Assembly: GCA_947591785.1 (NCBI GenBank) | Contig: CANQDK010000005.1 | Span: 1-64,000, forward strand | Direction: 5' to 3' | DNA: 64,000 bases | Origin: an uncultured Clostridia bacterium | GTDB taxonomy: Bacteria > Bacillota > Clostridia > Christensenellales > UBA1242 | Shown: positions 1-8,896 of the stretch, in pieces | Layout: every line of letters starts with the position of its first letter | Position numbering within the stretch: position 1 is the first letter of the stretch | Made by a program: the position numbers and the translations under genes | The notes under the pieces: model-generated | Database searches by the model: none | What the model saw: only the letters and a program-made list of their open reading frames with translations | What the model was told of the DNA's origin: nothing

Positions 1-147
1 AAATATTTGCAAGATAGTGAAATATTGTGGCGAGAGCATGTTGGTGATGTCAACACAATCCCTTCATATATGATTGGTAGCACAATTGGAACTCATGTTG
101 GGCCTAATGCAATCGGCGTTGCGTTTTATGCTAAAATAAAAATTTAA
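1..147 (+). CDS. DegV family protein, C-terminal fragment
   Basis: The first 48 codons are open from base 1 and end at TAA 145-147. The translation ends with the segment IGSTIGTHVGPNAIGVAF followed by YAKIKI, which matches the conserved C-terminus of DegV-family proteins (the GTHxGPGAxG region that helps form the fatty-acid binding cleft). DegV/FakB proteins bind fatty acids and in Firmicutes can present them to a fatty acid kinase. Only the last part of the gene lies in the window, so the start and subfamily cannot be judged. The next gene begins five bases after this stop, so the two are probably co-transcribed. Confidence 0.8.
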   Translation, partial: KYLQDSEILWREHVGDVNTIPSYMIGSTIGTHVGPNAIGVAFYAKIKI

Positions 148-151
148 ATGA

Positions 152-1069
152 ATGCATTATAAAAATAATTTCAACAGACTAAAAGAATCAAAATCGATGA
201 AGTATGCAATAAAAAAAGAATTTGGAATATATAAATTTTTAAGATTTCCGCTTAACAAAGCAGTTTTGCATTTGGCAAAATTCTTTTTGTCTGCAATGCC
301 GAAGGGAATGCACTCATCAAAAGAACTTCAAATTGAAAAAATTAAAGACAAAAACTTTAATGCTTATGTTATTAAACCTAAGTTAAATGCAAAACAGACT
401 ATTTTTTATATGCATGGTGGTGGCTTTGTTTTTAAAGGAGCAAAATATCATTACAAACTTGCAAAAACCTATGCGTTAAAATCGCAGTCTAATGTGATTT
501 TTGTCGATTATTCTTTGGCTTTTGAAAAATATGGACATCCACTTGATGATTGCGTTGATGCTTATAAATATTTTCTTGTAAATAAACAAAAATTTGGCAT
601 TGATGAGAATAAAATTTGTTTTGTAGGTGATTCGGCAGGGGCATATTTGGCACTAGCACTTTATGACAGGTGTAAAAAAGAGAAAATGACTTTGCCAACA
701 CGAATTATGCTTGTTTATCCTGTGATTAATCCTTTAATGCAAAGCGATTCAATGAAAAAGTTCTCAGATACGCCGATGTGGAACAGCAAATTAAACAAAA
801 AAATGTGGCAAATCTATTCCAAAGAAAATGAAGTGTTTAATCCGAATCAAGCAGATTTAAGCGGATTCCCTGAAACTTATATCGAAACGGCACAATTTGA
901 TTGTTTGCATGATGAGGGTGTCAATTTTTACAATAAACTTTCAAAAGCAGGTGTAAAATGTGTGCTTAACGAAACAAAAGGCACGATGCACGGCTTTGAC
1001 ATTAAACTTAAATCACCAACAACACAAAATTCCATTGAAAAAAGGGTTGAGTTTTTGAATAACACTTGA
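152..1069 (+). CDS. alpha/beta hydrolase, HSL/acetyl-esterase type
   Basis: A 305-residue protein with the full hormone-sensitive-lipase-like esterase signature: oxyanion-hole HGGGF at residues 88-92, nucleophile elbow GDSAG with Ser161, acid Asp250 (in FDCLHDEG) and His280 (in MHGF). It should hydrolyse short carboxyl esters; the natural substrate cannot be read. There is no signal peptide with a cleavage site, although residues 28-50 are hydrophobic. The ATG at 152 has no clear ribosome binding site; ATG 197 is an alternative start that keeps the whole catalytic domain. It follows the degV fragment by four bases. The next promoter starts six bases after its stop, so the next gene is transcribed separately. 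Confidence 0.85.
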   Translation: MHYKNNFNRLKESKSMKYAIKKEFGIYKFLRFPLNKAVLHLAKFFLSAMPKGMHSSKELQIEKIKDKNFNAYVIKPKLNAKQTIFYMHGGGFVFKGAKYHYKLAKTYALKSQSNVIFVDYSLAFEKYGHPLDDCVDAYKYFLVNKQKFGIDENKICFVGDSAGAYLALALYDRCKKEKMTLPTRIMLVYPVINPLMQSDSMKKFSDTPMWNSKLNKKMWQIYSKENEVFNPNQADLSGFPETYIETAQFDCLHDEGVNFYNKLSKAGVKCVLNETKGTMHGFDIKLKSPTTQNSIEKRVEFLNNT

Positions 1070-1074
1070 TGCGT

Positions 1075-1103
1075 TTGACTTTTGACTGAAAGTTTTGTAA
1101 AAT
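1075..1103 (+). promoter_or_regulatory. sigma-A-type promoter of first C1 protease
   Basis: TTGACT (1075-1080), a 17-base spacer and TAAAAT (1098-1103). The start codons at 1108 and 1117 are only 4 and 13 bases past the -10 box, so the mRNA would have almost no leader. The same block, nearly base for base, recurs at 3657-3685 before the paralogue. Confidence 0.75.
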
Positions 1104-1116
1104 CATAATGGAACAC

Positions 1117-3621
1117 ATGAAAAAATACTTTTTATCCATTATGATTTTTTGTTCTGTGATTTTTCTCTCGCTAGGCGTGGGTGTTTTTTCTTTTAATTAT
1201 CAAGCAAATTTATTTGCGAGTGCATCTGCACAGGAAGTAGAGGTTTTCAAAGATACGGCTCCGGAAAATCTTCAAGAACTTCAAGAAGCAAGTGATGGTC
1301 AACTTGACTATTGGGCTGAAAAGCTTAGCACTTTTGACGGAAGAGATTATAATTACATCACTCCTGCAAGAGACCAATATCAAAGACTTATTTGCTGGGC
1401 TTATGCGGCGGTCGGGGCAGCAGAGGCAAGCATTTTGCGAAATGGCATAGACCCAAGCGTCACAAAAGAAAACCTTGACCTTGACGAAGTAATCACTTCA
1501 TTCAATCGCCACACCCGCGATGGAAGCCAAGACCCGTTGCATTTGACCACAAACGACACATATGATTATGGAACTTGGAATCAAGGTGATACTGGCTCAG
1601 TAAACGCGTTTTCAATGATGACGCAGGGTTACACACTTTTAAGCGAACATCATTTCAGCCCTTATGACGATGTGAGCAAAATTAAAGATGCACTTCAACC
1701 ATCTAAATATTATGTAAAAAGTTATCAAGGTTTTGAATTTGATAAAAACTCTATCAAACGTGCAATATTGAAGTATGGGGCGGTTACTTTTAACTATGCT
1801 TCTCCCACTTCAACAAAGTTTTTTAGCAAAAACAAGCAGTCAGACCACACTTCACTTATTGTCGGCTGGGATGACAATATAAAGACCACAGATTTCAGCC
1901 CGTCGCATCCTGAAAATGATGGAGGGTGGATAATAAAAAATAGTTGGGGTGAATATAAGGGTGATCACGGCTTTTATTATATCTCCTACGAGCAGCCAAT
2001 AGGCGGACTATATGCCATCGATATAGCAATGGCAACTGATTATCAAAATATCTATTATTATGACGGCAATGTAACAGTTAATATGGCAAAGCAGGCTGGC
2101 GATGCCCAAGCGGCGATATATGAGGCAAAACTTTCAAGCCCTACAAAGCAAGAGCAGTTAAAAGCCGTTATGATATATGTGCCAGAGGGGAATTTGAATG
2201 TAAATGTCAAGATATACAAAAATTTGAAGGCAAATCCCGGCAATGTTAATGACAAGATCAATAATCCTGAGCAATTATCGCCAGCCCTAGATTTTAACGC
2301 ACAAATAATGGAAAGTGGTATGCACACCATAGACTTGCCAAAACTAATAGATCTTGAGCAAGGCGAATACTTTTCGATAGTGATAAGATGCAAGAGGAAT
2401 AATGGCTCTTCAGCTTCTGTCAAATGTGCGGTTGATAGCAATAGTTCAATCAATGATATGACCTATTATTTAGAAAATGGTCAGTGGATAAGTTTTAAAA
2501 GCAGCAGTAACTATGCCGATAGTTCGACCGGCAACAAAACCGCCAAAATTAGGGCGATAACAAACATCATTGAACGCACAACTCAATCTAAAAATGACTT
2601 GCAATATGCCAGAGTTGAAATCCCAAATCGACTGGTTTATTATGAAAAAGGCAAGGACTTAATTCCAGAAGAAATCGATGTCATTTTAGATGGGCAGCCG
2701 CTTACAAATGGAGAGGATTATAGTGTAAAGATTGAAAAAATCGCTGCACCTGGAATGGCTGAAATAAGAATTCAAGGCAGTGGTTATTATAGTGGAACAA
2801 GGACAACTTATTTTGAGGTTGCAAAGGCAAAATATCCACCAGGTGCGACAAGCGACACGATAAATGTCTACAGCGACAAAAAATATTTGAAAGATATTCC
2901 GCCGCCAACAGACTGGAAGTGGGAAAATGAAAATCAACCACTTCAAAATGGATATACTCAGGTGACAATGACCTACATTGGAGAGGATAAAGAATTTTAT
3001 CAGACCACGACCTGCAGCCTTCAAATTTACAAGGTTGACCAAACTCCATCAAAAGAGGTAGATATTTCGGCGGCACAGGTTGAGGTTGTTGGGAGTTATT
3101 TTTACACTGGCAAGCCGATTGTGCCAGAGGTGAAGGTTAGGCTTGAAAATGTCGAGTTATATCAAGGCATTGACTACACCTTAGACTGCCAAAGCAACAT
3201 AAATGCAGGCAATGCCACAGTTTTTGTCAACGGGATTGACCACTACTGTGGTCAGGCGAGTCAAATATTTGTGATACAAAGGGCAGAAAAGCCAAATGTC
3301 GACACAACAATCCGTGTAAATCAAGAAGCGACAAAATTGTCAGATATCCAGCCTCCAAGCGACTTTGTTTGGGCGGATGGAACAATGGAAATAACTTCAG
3401 ATAGAGTAAGAGCAAAGGCAATTTATGTCGGTGACGATGCAGAGAATTATGTAACCAAGGAAATTTATTTTGAAATTGTTATTGAAATGCCACAAAACAA
3501 GCCCGAAACAAACAATTTGATATGGCTTGCAATTGCCGTGCCTGTTGGTGCATTGCTTGTTGGTTGGCTTGTTCATGCACTTGTAAGTCGCAAGAAAAAC
3601 AAAAAGTGGAAAGGGCTGTAA
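1117..3621 (+). CDS. membrane-anchored papain-like (C1A) cysteine protease with lectin-like and Ig-like modules
   Basis: A surface protease of about 834 residues. Order: signal peptide (MKKYFLSIM start, cleavage near ASASAQE); C1A catalytic domain with Cys93 (ICWAYAA), His244 (SDHTSLIVGW) and Asn275 (IKNSWG); a lectin-like domain of the kind that follows C1 domains in Firmicutes (YQNIYYYDG about residue 310); two bacterial Ig-like modules with the DYxVxxxxNxxxGxAxVxxxGxxxYxG pattern at about residues 534-561 and 686-712; and a C-terminal membrane helix with a basic KKNKKWKG tail. It should act outside the cell, tethered to the membrane. I prefer ATG 1117 to 1108: the predicted transcript begins near 1110 and a Lys-Lys N-terminus suits a signal peptide. 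No ribosome binding site is visible. A longer paralogue follows directly. Confidence 0.88.
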   Translation: MKKYFLSIMIFCSVIFLSLGVGVFSFNYQANLFASASAQEVEVFKDTAPENLQELQEASDGQLDYWAEKLSTFDGRDYNYITPARDQYQRLICWAYAAVGAAEASILRNGIDPSVTKENLDLDEVITSFNRHTRDGSQDPLHLTTNDTYDYGTWNQGDTGSVNAFSMMTQGYTLLSEHHFSPYDDVSKIKDALQPSKYYVKSYQGFEFDKNSIKRAILKYGAVTFNYASPTSTKFFSKNKQSDHTSLIVGWDDNIKTTDFSPSHPENDGGWIIKNSWGEYKGDHGFYYISYEQPIGGLYAIDIAMATDYQNIYYYDGNVTVNMAKQAGDAQAAIYEAKLSSPTKQEQLKAVMIYVPEGNLNVNVKIYKNLKANPGNVNDKINNPEQLSPALDFNAQIMESGMHTIDLPKLIDLEQGEYFSIVIRCKRNNGSSASVKCAVDSNSSINDMTYYLENGQWISFKSSSNYADSSTGNKTAKIRAITNIIERTTQSKNDLQYARVEIPNRLVYYEKGKDLIPEEIDVILDGQPLTNGEDYSVKIEKIAAPGMAEIRIQGSGYYSGTRTTYFEVAKAKYPPGATSDTINVYSDKKYLKDIPPPTDWKWENENQPLQNGYTQVTMTYIGEDKEFYQTTTCSLQIYKVDQTPSKEVDISAAQVEVVGSYFYTGKPIVPEVKVRLENVELYQGIDYTLDCQSNINAGNATVFVNGIDHYCGQASQIFVIQRAEKPNVDTTIRVNQEATKLSDIQPPSDFVWADGTMEITSDRVRAKAIYVGDDAENYVTKEIYFEIVIEMPQNKPETNNLIWLAIAVPVGALLVGWLVHALVSRKKNKKWKGL

Positions 3622-3656
3622 AATATCTCAAAAAAAATTATTTATGCACTTTGTGT

Positions 3657-3685
3657 TTGACTTTTGACTGAAAGTTTTGTAAAAT
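3657..3685 (+). promoter_or_regulatory. duplicated promoter of second C1 protease
   Basis: TTGACT (3657-3662), 17-base spacer, TAAAAT (3680-3685). Bases 3655-3695 are essentially identical to 1073-1113, so the promoter was copied with the gene. The start codons at 3690 and 3699 lie 4 and 13 bases past the -10 box. Confidence 0.75.
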
Positions 3686-3698
3686 CATAATGGAACTT

Positions 3699-6600
3699 AT
3701 GAAAAAACACTTTTTATCCATTATGATTTTTTGTTCGGTGATTCTTCTCTCACTAGGAGTGGGTGTTTTTTCTTTGAATTATCAAGCAAATTTATTTGCA
3801 AGTGCATCTGCCCAGGAAATTGAGGTTTACAAAGACGAAGCTCCGGAAAACCTTATTGAGCTTCAAACAGCAAGTGACGGACAACTTGAATATTGGGCAA
3901 CAAACCTTGACAAATTTGATGGGAGAGAATTTGATTACATAACTTCTGAAAAAAACCAGGGCGGTATGGGAATTTGCTGGGCATATGCAGCTGTTGGAGC
4001 AGTGGAAGCAAATATTCTGCGTGACAGTGTTGATCCGGAAGTTGACAAAACCACGCTTGATTTAGATGAAATGATTGCGGCTTATGGGCGTTTTAATCGT
4101 GATGGAGAGAACGACCCGCTTTATCTTACAACAAATGACACATACAGAAGCGATACTTGGAAAAGTAGTGGCGATTTTGCTCATAATGCATTTATGGCAA
4201 TGACACAGGGCTTTTTGCTTGTTGATCAAGTTTCAAGTGAGTGGTGGACAGAAAGTGCTTACAAGCGTGGACTTTCGCAATCAAAATATTTCGTTCAGGG
4301 ATTTAAACAAATTGATCACACCGAAGAGGCTATCAAGCGTGCAATACTTGAATATGGCAGTGTTACGATGGAGTATAAGGCCCCGGAAACTATGAGTCAA
4401 CAATATGTAAATCATGTTGATACAAAGGCTGGTCATGCATCTCTTATCATTGGCTGGGATGACAGCCTCTCCAGTACTTTATTTTGGCCAGATAAAGCGT
4501 CATCCAATGGTGCATGGATTGTCAAAAACAGTTGGGGACCTGGTGGCGACGCTGGTGTGAATGGCACTCACTGTTTTTATCTTTCCTATGATGCTTATAT
4601 GACTGACAATCTCTATGTTGTTGACATGGGCTTGCGAGAGGATTATCAAAATATTTATTATTATGACGGCTCTATAAGCGATAACACGATGCAATATACT
4701 GCCGATGCTTACGGTGCAATTTATGAGGCAAAACTCACTTCTGCCAATCAGCAAGAGAAACTCACTGCCGTTTCTTTTGGCATTTGGAATAACAAAGCAA
4801 CCGTCAATATTGATGTTTACAAATTGGAAGAGGTAAATTTTGCCAATGTTAACTCCGAAATCAACAAGCCTGACTCTGGACAATTGATTGGATATAAACA
4901 TGATGTTTACTTTGAAGATGACGGATTTTATACGGTTGACTTTGATGTTCCTATAGACCTACAATGTGGCGAAATTTTTTCAATTGTTATTAGCGGAAGA
5001 GACTCGAACAATGGCTATCTACATCCATATTTTGCACAGGATTATATCGACTCCATAAATGATATGACCTACATGAAATATGGCAACGAGTGGACCAGTT
5101 TTAAGGGATATAAAGACAGTTATCCTGGAAAAACTGCAGGCTCATGCGTTAGGCTTCGGGCAATAACAAACGTTGTCAAAACTTCTAACTCTTATGATAA
5201 CGATTTGTCGCAAGCGAGAATTGAACTTGACAGCAGGCTCGTCTATTATGAAAAGGGAAAATCTCAAACGTCAACGTTTATGGTGTATATTGGAAATAGA
5301 ATTTTACAGGAGGACGAGGATTATGAAGTCGATTACCTTAACAATTCAGAGCCCGGAATTGCAACAGTAACGATAAATGGAATTGGCGATTATCATGGCG
5401 AGAAATCAACCACTTTTGAAATAGCAAAACCTGAATATCCTCCAGGCATGATAACGGGTGGACAAATTGAAATTTACAGCAACACAAACAGCCTATACCA
5501 AGTTCCTGTTCCAGATGGATGGAAATGGGGAGAAACTCAAGATATAACGCTCAAAACAGGATTATCTGACTGGGGTTATCAGCTGAAATATATAGGCAAT
5601 GATGCACAATTTTATCAAAAACTTACTTACAGTGTCAAAATTTATAAGAATAGCACGCCTAGACCTTTACAAGTCAACTTAGAGGGCTCAACGGTCACAA
5701 TTAATGGCAAATATTCATACACAGGCTCTGAGATTCAGCCAGATGTGTGGGTTGTTTGCAAAGGACACGAGTTAAAATTTGGCAGTGATTACACTGTGCA
5801 ATATCAAAACAACACAGATTACGGCACTGCAAAAATTATAATAACCGGCCAGGGTGCTTACACTGGGCAAGTGACAAAAGAATTTCAAATACGAAAGGCA
5901 AAATGGCCAAATAAGCGACCAAAGAGCATAATATATGTTGACAAGGATACAAAAAATTTAAGTCAAATTTCACTAGACTGTCCGGGTTGGACTTGGCAAA
6001 AACACTTTGAATTAACAAGCGATGAAGTTCAGGCTACAGCCATCTACACTGGAACGGGAGCAAGCAATTATGCTAATACAAAAATGATTGTCACGATTAT
6101 CCGTGAAAGTGAAACAGGGCAAAAGAATATTGCCAAGATTTCAGAGTTGAGGCTTGAGCGAACTGAGTATGTTTATAGCGGACAGGCATGGATGCCGAAT
6201 GTTATTGCATGGGATGGGGAGATTGAACTTTCAAAAGGCACAGATTTTAATGTGCAATATCAAGACAACACGGAAGCCGGTCAGGCAAGTGTCGTTATCA
6301 CAGGCATAAATAGTTACACAGGCTCGACAACTCTCACTTTCAACATTGCACGAGCAGATAGAGATGATTTTAAGGTTATTTTGGAAGGGTGGACTTATGG
6401 GCAGACTGCTCAAGAGCCAAGCATCGAAGGATATGTCGAAAACGCAAAAGTGACTTATTCATATTCCACTAGTCGAGATGGCAGTTATTCAACTGAAAAG
6501 CCGAAAAACGCTGGCTCTTACTGGATAAAGGCAGTGATTGATGCGTCACGAAACTATAATGCCGCTGAAAATATAACACAGTTTACTATTTCAAAGGCAG

Positions 6601-7370
6601 ACAATCCGTCAAATACGCCAAGAACGGAACTGACAATCAGCCGAAAGGCAAAGACTTTGCAAGATGTTGAGCTTAATGCTGAAGGTTGGGAGTGGGAAAC
6701 TCCAAGCACAAAAATTACGGGCAAAACTTTGACTGCCAAAGCAGTTTATTTTGACAAAGAAAACTATGTGAATTATACAGTTCAAATCACGTTGACAAAA
6801 GCTGATCCTAAGGATGTTTCGTTGTTAAGCGTTGTTCTTGATGTCAAATCTTTTGTCTATAACGGGACTGAAAGAAAGCCTAATGTAGTTGCAAAAGACG
6901 ACGATATTTTGCTTGTTTTGGGCGAGGACTACGATGTCGAATATCAAGACAACAAAAATGCTGGACAGGGCAAAGCAATCGTGACTTTCAAAAATGATTA
7001 CGAAGGAACAACAGAACTTCTTTTCACAATCTCAAAGGCAGAAAAACCAACTGTGAAAAATAATTTGATTCGAATTGAGCATAAAGTCACAAAGTTGTCA
7101 GAGATAAAACTTCCTGATGGATTTGTTTGGAAAGATGGTGATTTGGAGATTACATCAGACAAAATGTTGGCAGTGGCAATATATGTCGGTGATGATGCAA
7201 ACAACTATATCTCAAAAGAAGTTGACTTTACAATTGTTATTGAAACACAGAATGGGATAAATAGTTTGGATTGGCTTGTTATTGTCATTCCTATTGCAAT
7301 TTTGCTTATTGGATATGTTGTTTATACAATTTTAAGGCATAAACGTAACAAGTGGAAAAATCACATATAA
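3699..7370 (+). CDS. membrane-anchored papain-like (C1A) cysteine protease, expanded paralogue
   Basis: A protein of 1223 residues, paralogous to the preceding gene: a very similar signal peptide, C1A domain with Cys93 (ICWAYAA), His246 (GHASLIIGW) and Asn277 (VKNSWG), and a lectin-like domain (YQNIYYYDG). It then carries more Ig-like modules than its neighbour, at about residues 540-575, 696-724, 848-874 and 1076-1104, plus a different MBG-like module at about 887-964 (NAGSYWIKAVID). A C-terminal membrane helix (WLVIVIPIAILLIGYVVY) ends in a basic tail. The catalytic residues are intact. The extra modules probably make a longer stalk or give different binding. The start was chosen as for the first copy. 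The gene ends before a strong terminator. Confidence 0.88.
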   Translation: MKKHFLSIMIFCSVILLSLGVGVFSLNYQANLFASASAQEIEVYKDEAPENLIELQTASDGQLEYWATNLDKFDGREFDYITSEKNQGGMGICWAYAAVGAVEANILRDSVDPEVDKTTLDLDEMIAAYGRFNRDGENDPLYLTTNDTYRSDTWKSSGDFAHNAFMAMTQGFLLVDQVSSEWWTESAYKRGLSQSKYFVQGFKQIDHTEEAIKRAILEYGSVTMEYKAPETMSQQYVNHVDTKAGHASLIIGWDDSLSSTLFWPDKASSNGAWIVKNSWGPGGDAGVNGTHCFYLSYDAYMTDNLYVVDMGLREDYQNIYYYDGSISDNTMQYTADAYGAIYEAKLTSANQQEKLTAVSFGIWNNKATVNIDVYKLEEVNFANVNSEINKPDSGQLIGYKHDVYFEDDGFYTVDFDVPIDLQCGEIFSIVISGRDSNNGYLHPYFAQDYIDSINDMTYMKYGNEWTSFKGYKDSYPGKTAGSCVRLRAITNVVKTSNSYDNDLSQARIELDSRLVYYEKGKSQTSTFMVYIGNRILQEDEDYEVDYLNNSEPGIATVTINGIGDYHGEKSTTFEIAKPEYPPGMITGGQIEIYSNTNSLYQVPVPDGWKWGETQDITLKTGLSDWGYQLKYIGNDAQFYQKLTYSVKIYKNSTPRPLQVNLEGSTVTINGKYSYTGSEIQPDVWVVCKGHELKFGSDYTVQYQNNTDYGTAKIIITGQGAYTGQVTKEFQIRKAKWPNKRPKSIIYVDKDTKNLSQISLDCPGWTWQKHFELTSDEVQATAIYTGTGASNYANTKMIVTIIRESETGQKNIAKISELRLERTEYVYSGQAWMPNVIAWDGEIELSKGTDFNVQYQDNTEAGQASVVITGINSYTGSTTLTFNIARADRDDFKVILEGWTYGQTAQEPSIEGYVENAKVTYSYSTSRDGSYSTEKPKNAGSYWIKAVIDASRNYNAAENITQFTISKADNPSNTPRTELTISRKAKTLQDVELNAEGWEWETPSTKITGKTLTAKAVYFDKENYVNYTVQITLTKADPKDVSLLSVVLDVKSFVYNGTERKPNVVAKDDDILLVLGEDYDVEYQDNKNAGQGKAIVTFKNDYEGTTELLFTISKAEKPTVKNNLIRIEHKVTKLSEIKLPDGFVWKDGDLEITSDKMLAVAIYVGDDANNYISKEVDFTIVIETQNGINSLDWLVIVIPIAILLIGYVVYTILRHKRNKWKNHI

Positions 7371-7375
7371 AAAAG

Positions 7376-7401
7376 CGGAAGGGATAATCTTTCCGTTTTT
7401 T
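7376..7401 (+). terminator. rho-independent terminator after protease pair
   Basis: Stem CGGAAGG (7376-7382) pairs with CTTTCCG (7389-7395) with one G-U, six-base loop, followed by TTTTTT. It lies six bases after the protease stop codon. Confidence 0.85.
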
Positions 7402-7495
7402 CTTTCGTTTTTTATTATAAAATTTATAAAAATTCTTTTATTTGTTTTGAAATGAGAATAAAAAAGAGTAAAATAAATTTTATAGGAGATTGTAA

Positions 7496-8443
7496 ATGTT
7501 TGGAAGAAGAGCAGATGGTGTGAAAGTTAAAGGAATGCAAATCATTGACAAAGCTATGCCTTATTTCATGCCGATGAGAATAGATGCTGTCAACCTCTAT
7601 GAACAAATTGTGGGTTGCGATGCAATGGATAAATTTATACTGAAAGAAAAAAAGAACAATGGTGTGCATTATTCATACACAGAAATAATGATGGCAGCAT
7701 GTATTAGAATGTTATATCAACGCCCAAAAACAAATCGTTTTATAACGAATTGTCAGGTTTTTCAAAGAAAGTATATTTCAGTTTCAATAAGCATTAAGAA
7801 AAAACTTACTGATGACGGAGAAGAAGTGACTCTTAAAATGTTTTTTACAGGAAGAGAAAGTCTTGATGACGTTAAGAGAATTTTTGAAAAAGAAGTTGAA
7901 AAAAATTTAAACGCAGACGAAGTTCATGGAACAACCAAAACGGCTGGACTTTTATGCAAATTGCCAAATTGGTGTTTTAAATTGGCTATGTCAATTTTGA
8001 GATTTGGAGACAATCATGGTATGCTTCCAAGAAAATTGCTTGATGTCAGCCCTTTTCATACAAGTATATATGTGGCAGACTTGCGTTCAATAAAACTTGA
8101 TGCTGTCAACCATCATCTATATAATTTTGGGAATACCACAATTTTTGCTACAATGGGGAAAATTTATTATGCTCCAGTTGCAAATCGTGAGGGCGAGGTT
8201 AAAGCACAAAAGAGTATGAAATTGAAATTCTCACTCGATGAACGTGTTTGTGATGGACTTTACTATTCAAACAGTTTGAAGTTGTTGAATAGCTTTTTGG
8301 AAAATCCACAACTTTTGAAAGAAAGATTGCCTGAGCCAGAATTGTCTGGAAAAGAATTAAAAAGAAAACAAAAAGCCGACAAAAAACAGGCTAAAAAAGA
8401 TGCTAAAAAAGCAAAGAAAGAGAACAAAAAATCAAAAAAATGA
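7496..8443 (+). CDS. E2/chloramphenicol-acetyltransferase-fold protein lacking the catalytic His
   Basis: A 315-residue protein that looks like the isolated catalytic domain of 2-oxoacid dehydrogenase acyltransferase (E2): SYTEIMMAA near residue 60, DVSPFHTSIY near 182 and, near 247, LDERVCDGLYY followed by NPQLL. In true E2 and CAT enzymes the equivalent motif is DHRxxDG, whose His is the catalytic base; here the His position is Glu. There is no lipoyl or peripheral-subunit-binding domain and no pyruvate dehydrogenase gene nearby. The last 35 residues are almost all Lys, Ala and Asp/Glu. I recall similar stand-alone proteins being annotated as E2 in Clostridia, but an acyltransferase activity is doubtful. 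Start: ATG 7496 after AGGAG. It is flanked by a terminator upstream and a long gene-free stretch downstream. Confidence 0.7.
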   Translation: MFGRRADGVKVKGMQIIDKAMPYFMPMRIDAVNLYEQIVGCDAMDKFILKEKKNNGVHYSYTEIMMAACIRMLYQRPKTNRFITNCQVFQRKYISVSISIKKKLTDDGEEVTLKMFFTGRESLDDVKRIFEKEVEKNLNADEVHGTTKTAGLLCKLPNWCFKLAMSILRFGDNHGMLPRKLLDVSPFHTSIYVADLRSIKLDAVNHHLYNFGNTTIFATMGKIYYAPVANREGEVKAQKSMKLKFSLDERVCDGLYYSNSLKLLNSFLENPQLLKERLPEPELSGKELKRKQKADKKQAKKDAKKAKKENKKSKK

Positions 8444-8496
8444 TGTGGTAAAACTTTTATTTTTAATAATATAACATCATATAAAACGAGTCTTAA

Positions 8497-8570
8497 ATAA
8501 AATAAAAGATGGGATGTCAAGGAAATGTATTTCACAAATCCGCTCTGTATCCTATCTTCAATTATTTTAT
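8497..8570. repeat. long imperfect inverted repeat in intergenic region
   Basis: Bases 8497-8515 (ATAAAATAAAAGATGGGAT) pair with 8549-8570 with one G-U and a three-base bulge; the core is AAGATGGGAT against ATCCTATCTT. The 33-base interior contains a small GAAATG/TTTC hairpin. No poly-T run follows directly, so a standard terminator is unlikely. It could be a small structured RNA, a processing site or the relic of a miniature element. Confidence 0.45.
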
Positions 8571-8723
8571 ATCCAAAAGATATAAAAAGTCAATATTTTT
8601 TGACAAAAAATTAAAAAATGATAGAAAAAATAAAAAAATGCACAAAAAATTTTAAATGTGCGTTTTTTTGTTAAATTAAATTTTTGTTAAAAATGTCTTG
8701 TAAAATTGTTTTTTTTATTTAGG

Positions 8724-8749
8724 GTGATGTCAAAAAGATGTCACTTTTT
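8724..8749 (+). terminator. terminator-like hairpin
   Basis: GTGATGTC (8724-8731), loop AAAAA, GATGTCAC (8737-8744) pair over eight positions with two wobbles, followed by TTTTT. It lies 280 bases after the nearest upstream gene, so it may end read-through transcription or an unseen small RNA before the promoter at 8801. Confidence 0.6.
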
Positions 8750-8800
8750 AAACATATTGTAAAATATTGTAAATCTTTAAAAATTTCGTGACACTATTTC

Positions 8801-8830
8801 TTGACTATAATTTTTCTTATTTTTTATAAT
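8801..8830 (+). promoter_or_regulatory. promoter of phage-type regulator gene
   Basis: TTGACT (8801-8806), 18-base spacer, TATAAT (8825-8830). The gene at 8897 has a ribosome binding site (AAGGAG), giving a leader of about 60 bases. Confidence 0.7.
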
Positions 8831-8896
8831 TTCCGTGAATTGATTTAATGAATTGATTAATTAAATCTATTTCAATTTTTCAAATAAGGAGATTTT

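Larger units (their letters stand above)
8444..8896. other. gene-free region before the phage-type module
   Basis: This stretch separates the E2-like gene from the regulator at 8897. No supported coding frame was found. It holds an inverted repeat (8497-8570), a terminator-like hairpin (8724-8749) and a promoter (8801-8830), each listed separately. The rest is A+T-rich with short A and T runs and forms the left edge of the accessory region. Confidence 0.6.
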
